The notes below the pieces were generated by a model that was not told the origin of the DNA, made no database searches, and worked only from the letters and a program-made list of their open reading frames with translations. Source: Thermalbibacter longus (GTDB lineage: Bacteria > Chloroflexota > Chloroflexia > Thermomicrobiales > Thermomicrobiaceae). From it: a DNA stretch of 64,000 nucleotides. The stretch spans positions 343,783-407,782 of the forward strand of contig NZ_JAMSLR010000002.1 in NCBI RefSeq assembly GCF_023806485.1. The letters are read 5' to 3'. A program made the translations under genes and the position numbers. Shown here piece after piece: positions 60,112-64,000 of this stretch (position 1 is the stretch's first letter; every line of letters begins with the position of its first letter).

Positions 60112-61699
60112 CAACTTCTCGCTTCTCGTAGATCGCTGCGCCGGGGCCGTCGTAGACCAGGACGTAGCCGGGATCGTGCGACAGCGCGTACCTCAGCGCC
60201 GCGCAGCAGTCGCCGGTGGAGCCCAGTCGGGGGTGTTGCGCTGCCTCCCGCTTCACCACGTACACGTAGTCGAAATCGATCCCCGTCGTCTGCGACCACC
60301 GTCTCAGGCAGTCCGAATCCCCAGTCGCGCACTCCTGGATCGCCTCGTATCGCTCGATTGCCTGAGGAAAGCCAGCGAACCACTCGTTGCCCTGCACCGT
60401 CGCCACACTCACCCGCTCGGCCAGCGCGGGAAACCACTCCGATGAGGCGTCCCTGGCCCATGAGTCCGATGTGACGACGAGGAAGCGGCTTTCAGGTGGC
60501 GTAGTGCGAGCGACCCAGGCCATCGCCTCCCGCTCCTCCGGAGACAGCGCCCTGAGCGTGCTGTCTGCGGCTACCAGCATGCCCAGCGTCGAGTAGAGTA
60601 GGAGCAGACCGAGTGATGCCTGCACGAGGCGGCCTCGGAGGGGCTCGCTCCGGTCGCCACCCCGCAGCACCGGGAGCAGCACCTCGTCGATGCCGATCCC
60701 GGCCAGCATCGCCGCCGGCACTGTCACGTAGGTCAGCGCCTTGCGCGCATCGAGCAGGAACATGGCTGCCGCCCAGAGCACCAAGAACCGGTGACGTCGC
60801 TGGCCCAGGCTGGCTGCTGCCCCGAGCAGCGCGAGCGCGTACGGGAGCGGGAAGAGCACCTCGTCCGTTGCCCCGAACCAGAGCGCGGTGAGCGGCCGGT
60901 AGGCCAGCGGCACGCCGTAGTCGGTCGCCGCCAGGAAGGGTGCCAGCCCGTGCCGTACCAGCACCGTCCCCCACCAGGGGGAGGTCAGCACGAGCGTGCC
61001 GAGCGCGATCACCGCGGAACCGAGGACGCCTCGCCGGTTCCGGCCGTAGAGCAGGAACAGCAGCGCACCGCTGAAGGCTGCGAACCAGCCCATCTCGAGG
61101 TGCGACAGCACGCAGGCGCTGGCAGCCAGGCTTGCCAGGCCAGCGTGCTGCCAGCGGCTTGTTCGGTAAAACCTGTGGATTTGGTAGATCGCCAGCAGGG
61201 CGAACAGGAAGCCGAGCGATCGGGTGAGGCCGCCGCCCATGATCTGCCAGGTAAAGCTCCGCGCCATCGTGACGAAGGCGAAGGCGGCGAAGACCTGTGC
61301 GAGCCTCGAGGGGAGCATGGCCCGGCTCAGCGCGATGAACGCGCCGGTGGTCAGAACGCTGGCGGCGAGCGGCAGGTAGCGCAGGACGTCGAGCAGCCCT
61401 AGAGGCGTGACGTCGTCGAGCAGAGCAGCGAGGTAGAGCGCGAGCGGGGGATACACGAATGGGATCTCCGCCGCGTTGTACGACGCGTGTGCCGGTAGAA
61501 GGTAACCCGCGCGCTGGATGTCGCGCACCATCGCGTAGAACAGGCCCCCGTCGTTCAGCGGGAAATCGCTCCTCAGAACGAACCCGGCGCGGGTGATCGC
61601 GCCCAGCAGTACCGCAGAGCCGAGCGCAGCCAGATACAGCCGCCGCGTGCGGCGTTCCCGGGAAGCCCCAGCGTGAACGGGTTCGCTGCGTGTGACCAT
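60098..61699 (-). CDS. Multi-pass membrane protein, GT-C glycosyltransferase-like
   Basis: A 533-residue membrane protein with about ten or more hydrophobic helices. The first extracytoplasmic loop carries acidic residues (FPLNDGGLFYAMVRDIQ), as in the GT39/GT83 group that uses lipid-linked sugars. The C-terminal ~150 residues form a soluble outer domain (SRFLVVTSDSWARDASSEWF). It probably transfers a sugar to a lipid or protein outside the membrane; donor and acceptor are unknown. Its 3' end runs into repeat copy B by 14 bases, so the repeat contributes the last codons. Confidence 0.65.
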   Translation of the reverse strand: MVTRSEPVHAGASRERRTRRLYLAALGSAVLLGAITRAGFVLRSDFPLNDGGLFYAMVRDIQRAGYLLPAHASYNAAEIPFVYPPLALYLAALLDDVTPLGLLDVLRYLPLAASVLTTGAFIALSRAMLPSRLAQVFAAFAFVTMARSFTWQIMGGGLTRSLGFLFALLAIYQIHRFYRTSRWQHAGLASLAASACVLSHLEMGWFAAFSGALLFLLYGRNRRGVLGSAVIALGTLVLTSPWWGTVLVRHGLAPFLAATDYGVPLAYRPLTALWFGATDEVLFPLPYALALLGAAASLGQRRHRFLVLWAAAMFLLDARKALTYVTVPAAMLAGIGIDEVLLPVLRGGDRSEPLRGRLVQASLGLLLLYSTLGMLVAADSTLRALSPEEREAMAWVARTTPPESRFLVVTSDSWARDASSEWFPALAERVSVATVQGNEWFAGFPQAIERYEAIQECATGDSDCLRRWSQTTGIDFDYVYVVKREAAQHPRLGSTGDCCAALRYALSHDPGYVLVYDGPGAAIYEKREVALTP

Positions 61700-62194
61700 C
61701 GGCGCTCATCTCGCTCGCCCGGCCAGCGGCCGCCTCGCCCATCGCGCGGCGCGGAGCGACCGCCCTCGACCGGCGGGCCTGTCACCGGCAGGGACTCTTT
61801 CTCCTAACGTTCGGCGTTCAGCCCGGTTGCTGTCAAGGCGTGGCGCCCGCGCGCGCCCCGAACCAGGACATCGGTACCACCCTGCCGGGAGCGCCGGCGC
61901 GCCGTTGCTCACCGGCGCGGCCCGGCCGGGGCAGCCGCTCGAACGGTGCTCGGGTACGAAAGTACCCGAGCAATACAGACCTCTTTCCTCTTCTACGCTG
62001 CATGGTGGACTGTTAACCTGAAGCCAGATCGATCCAGACGGTCGGGGGCCGCCCGTCCGGTTACCCGGGGAAGGGAGGTGGTGGACCAGCAGGGGGCGAG
62101 CGGTCAGCCTCGGGCCGATCGATTCATCCGGATTTATCGTATGGCCGCGCCGTCATCGGCGGGCCGGAAATCCATAGAGAAGGAGCGAGAGACG
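61700..62194. other. Divergent leader region upstream of the pilin genes
   Basis: About 500 bases with no convincing gene. It contains the hairpin at 61949-61970. No c-di-GMP riboswitch consensus was recognised. Confidence 0.4.
61949..61970. promoter_or_regulatory. Perfect 9-bp hairpin with GAAA loop upstream of the pilins
   Basis: CTCGGGTAC-GAAA-GTACCCGAG; the GNRA-type loop would make a very stable RNA hairpin in the leader of the pilin transcript, or the palindrome could be an operator. Function unknown. Confidence 0.4.
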
Positions 62195-62386
62195 ATGTTC
62201 GAGTACGCGAAGGCACTTTTGGATCTCTATCTGCCGGAGAAGGCTGAGGGCCAGGGTCTCGTCGAGTACGCGCTGATCATCGCGCTCATCTCGGTCGCTC
62301 TGGTAGGTGCGTTGATCGCCCTGCGAGGCGGCATTGCAGAAGTGTTCACCGACATCCAGAATGCATTCAATAATAGCGGTAGCTAG
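62195..62386 (+). CDS. Flp/Fap-type pilin 1
   Basis: A 63-residue Flp-type prepilin. The processing consensus G/xxxxEY is present as G-QGLV-EY in AEGQGLVEYALIIALISVA, followed by the hydrophobic assembly helix ALVGALIALRGGI and a short C-terminal tail (IQNAFNNSG). The leader (MFEYAKALLDLYLP) is positively balanced as usual. AAGGAG lies seven bases before the ATG. It should be cut by a TadV-type peptidase and assembled by a Tad secretion machine encoded elsewhere. Confidence 0.88.
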   Translation: MFEYAKALLDLYLPEKAEGQGLVEYALIIALISVALVGALIALRGGIAEVFTDIQNAFNNSGS

Positions 62387-62426
62387 ATCGACTGAAAGTT
62401 TAGGAATCGAGTGCAGGCGATTGAGC

Positions 62427-62456
62427 CACTGGCCCCGTGGTCTCACGGGGCCAGTG
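62427..62456 (+). terminator. Perfect 13-bp hairpin between the two pilin genes
   Basis: CACTGGCCCCGTG-GTCT-CACGGGGCCAGTG, perfectly complementary arms. No U-run follows, so it could be a leaky terminator or mRNA-stability hairpin that makes the first pilin more abundant than the second. Confidence 0.6.
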
Positions 62457-62495
62457 CGTAAGTCGTGTTGCACAGCCAGCGATAGGAGCGCTGCG

Positions 62496-62654
62496 ATGCC
62501 CCTCTTGCACCACCGCTGGCTGCCGGGGCAGGGGCTCGTCGAATATGCGTTAATCATCCTGTTCGTCGCGATCGCGCTGGTGGCAGCCCTGGTCGGGTTG
62601 CGGAGCGGGCTGGCTGAGTTCTACAGCAGTGTTTCGAGCGCGTTCGCCTCATGA
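62496..62654 (+). CDS. Flp/Fap-type pilin 2
   Basis: A 52-residue second pilin with the same processing motif (LPGQGLVEYALIILFVAIAL) and a hydrophobic helix ending GLRSGLAEFYSSVSSAF. Its leader (MPLLHHRWLPG) is shorter. ATAGGAG lies upstream of the ATG. The high identity around the cleavage site to pilin 1 suggests a duplication; it may be a minor pilin. Confidence 0.85.
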   Translation: MPLLHHRWLPGQGLVEYALIILFVAIALVAALVGLRSGLAEFYSSVSSAFAS

Positions 62655-62683
62655 CCGGCGGCCATTCTTGGAAGTGCGGTGAT

Positions 62684-62713
62684 GTTGGGGTAGGCGTACC
62701 AGCCTACCCCAAC
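62684..62713 (+). terminator. 12-bp hairpin after pilin 2
   Basis: GTTGGGGTAGGC and GCCTACCCCAAC pair perfectly around the 6-base loop GTACCA, about 30 bases after the pilin 2 stop. It lacks a U-run but its place fits the end of the pilin transcript. Confidence 0.55.
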
Positions 62714-62768
62714 CGGCGCTATGTTTGCTGAACTCATCTGTGTTATTGAACTACAAAGGCGATGTGAA

Positions 62769-63959
62769 GTGATCGACCGAGATGCACTCGACCGGAAACA
62801 GCGATTGCTGCTCGCGGTCGTGATCATAGTAGGGAGCTTCGCGCTCTCATTCAGCCTACTCTCGTGGCGGGGTTATGTGGACGCCGACTTGACTTCACCG
62901 CTTGAAGGTGCCCGCGCGATCCTTCGGGGTGAAGATCCCTGGAACAACCCGCGGTTCGCACCGGGCAACCCGTGGCCGTACAACGAGCGGCTGTTTACCC
63001 CCTTGCCAGGACAGCTTGCCTTAATCCCCTTGACGCCGCTCCCACCGTACTATGCGGGGGCAACCTTCTTCGCGTTGAGTTCCGGCTTGCTCGCCTACGC
63101 CCTCTCGCGAGAGGGGCTGCACCGGCTGCCGGTCTTCCTCTCATCGTCGTTCGTGATCGCGGCCATGGTCGCGCAGTGGTCACCGTTGCTGATGGCCTCG
63201 GCGGTACTTCCATGGCTGACGCCGCTCGCCTTCGGTGCCAAGCCGAATTTGGCCCTCGCGCTGGCGGCAGCCTATCCCCGCCCGCGTTGGCTGCTGGTAA
63301 GTGCTGCCGTGTTTGCGGGCAGCCTGCTCGTGATGCCATCCTGGCCGCTGGCGTGGCTGCACGAAGTCCAACAGCATCACCATCCGCCACCGTTGCTGTA
63401 CGCCTTTGTCTTCCCGCCAGGGCTGCTGCTCCTGTACGCACTCGTCACCTTCCGCCGGCCAGAAGGGCGGCTCCTGATTGTACTCGGGCTCGTGCCCCAA
63501 CTCCTCTTCTTTTACGACCAACTCCTCCTTTGGCTGGTCCCGCGCACTTGGCGCCAGAGTCTCTGGCTCACGGCTTGGAGCTGGGTCGGCTGGGCCGGGT
63601 GGTTCATTTGGGGCTACGTGCCGAACGATATGGGTGCGCATATCACCAGCTCTCGCCCGTGGGTGGTCGCTTGCCTCTACCTGCCGGCCCTCGCCCTCGT
63701 GCTGTGGCAGGACGAACGGTCGCACCGGAGCATCTCGTTACTGCGCTCCTGGCTGAGCCAGCGTGGCCTGCCGGCCGTGCGATGGCTCCGATCTTCGCGC
63801 CTTACCGTCGGGCAGCGGGGCGGTGCAATGGGGAGTTATCCTCTTCCCCTTCGGAGTGCGAGGCGGTTGACAGAGCGGGCTGACGGCTACCGTCCTGGTT
63901 CCGGTCCCGTCCGAGCTCGAAGGAGCGGCTCGCCGCCTACACCCCCAGCGCGTCCTTGA
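62769..63959 (+). CDS. GT-C/GT87-like membrane protein
   Basis: A 396-residue membrane protein with about eight to ten hydrophobic helices. The loop after helix 1 (YVDADLTSPLEGARAILRGE then DPWNNPRFAPGN) resembles the aspartate-containing first loop of GT87 (DUF2029) polyprenol-sugar transferases. The last ~60 residues are Arg/Pro-rich and look unlike the rest; with no stop before 63959 the true C-terminus is uncertain and a frameshift near 63800 is possible. GTG 62769 is preferred to an upstream ATG at 62721. It may glycosylate the pilins, an inference from position only. Confidence 0.55.
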   Translation: MIDRDALDRKQRLLLAVVIIVGSFALSFSLLSWRGYVDADLTSPLEGARAILRGEDPWNNPRFAPGNPWPYNERLFTPLPGQLALIPLTPLPPYYAGATFFALSSGLLAYALSREGLHRLPVFLSSSFVIAAMVAQWSPLLMASAVLPWLTPLAFGAKPNLALALAAAYPRPRWLLVSAAVFAGSLLVMPSWPLAWLHEVQQHHHPPPLLYAFVFPPGLLLLYALVTFRRPEGRLLIVLGLVPQLLFFYDQLLLWLVPRTWRQSLWLTAWSWVGWAGWFIWGYVPNDMGAHITSSRPWVVACLYLPALALVLWQDERSHRSISLLRSWLSQRGLPAVRWLRSSRLTVGQRGGAMGSYPLPLRSARRLTERADGYRPGSGPVRARRSGSPPTPPARP

Positions 63960-64000
63960 TCTTGTCGAAGAAGCCTTTGCGGTGGGTCTCGCGCAGGTCG
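63937..64000 (-). CDS. Probable chaperone DnaJ, last codons (rest outside window)
   Basis: Only the last ~20 residues are visible on the minus strand, ending RKGFFDKIKDALGV and the stop at 63937. A KGFFDKxKDA ending is usual for DnaJ, but other proteins could share it. It overlaps the 3' end of the membrane protein gene by 23 bases in a tail-to-tail arrangement. Confidence 0.45.
   Translation of the reverse strand, partial: DLRETHRKGFFDKIKDALGV

Noticed and set aside
61949..62194. A c-di-GMP (GEMM) riboswitch upstream of the pilins
   Set aside because: A GAAA-capped hairpin is present, but the rest of the GEMM-I consensus is not visible.

Overview
The window is GC-rich chromosomal DNA, densely packed with genes and with many GTG starts and short overlaps. 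It looks like a member of Chloroflexota, probably a Thermomicrobia-type thermophile. That is an inference from three things: the Chloroflexi-style C-terminal repeats in the D,D-carboxypeptidase (ending in QCFERRCLTF-like blocks), the intergenic CCCTCACCCC / GTAGGGGCGACCCC palindromic repeats, and the gene content. No rRNA, tRNA, CRISPR array, insertion sequence or integrase was seen.

Layout. 1-2.3 kb: riboflavin genes ribE(partial)-ribBA-ribH. 2.8-8.5 kb: a frameshifted LuxR-type regulator, two exported proteins of unknown function, a D,D-carboxypeptidase and an MFS transporter. 8.6-17.2 kb: a PIG-L deacetylase, the selenocysteine elongation factor SelB and several catabolic or redox enzymes. 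17.5-28.9 kb: an S9 peptidase and a DNA-repair group (ligA, a DnaQ-UvrC fusion, a family 4 uracil-DNA glycosylase, ftsK, recR) plus a phosphohexomutase. 29-37 kb: a housekeeping run with an R3H ATPase, tmk, the c-di-AMP receptor darA, nadK, a KDPG aldolase, recO and a purine nucleoside phosphorylase. 37.2-38.9 kb: two genes whose frames are each broken once by an in-frame TGA exactly where a redox-active cysteine is expected. One is a membrane-anchored heavy-metal-associated domain protein (UxxC) and the other a 1-Cys-type peroxiredoxin (TGGU). With selB in the same window, both are best read as selenoproteins. 39.1-42 kb: a short CysRS/MshC-like ligase and enolase.

42.6-54.9 kb is accessory DNA in two blocks. 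Block 1 is a single-chain MmeI-type restriction-modification enzyme followed by a HEPN protein and a DprA-like protein. After a class I fumarase alpha-subunit gene comes block 2, which is clearly lower in GC. It holds a divergent DNA methyltransferase and a tightly overlapping operon: sigma-factor-like protein, small HTH-like protein, ImmA/IrrE metallopeptidase, NurA-like nuclease, HerA-type translocase ATPase. I propose block 2 as a candidate inducible anti-phage system: methylation for self-protection, HerA-NurA for DNA destruction, and the sigma/HTH/ImmA trio as the switch.

54.9-64 kb: an RraA-like protein, a sirtuin, a DAO-family oxidase, a LOG-family protein, a VapBC-type toxin-antitoxin pair sitting between two copies of a palindromic repeat cluster, a large GT-C-type membrane protein, two Flp/Tad pilins separated by a perfect 13-bp hairpin, a second GT-C-like membrane protein, and the last codons of what is probably dnaJ on the minus strand.
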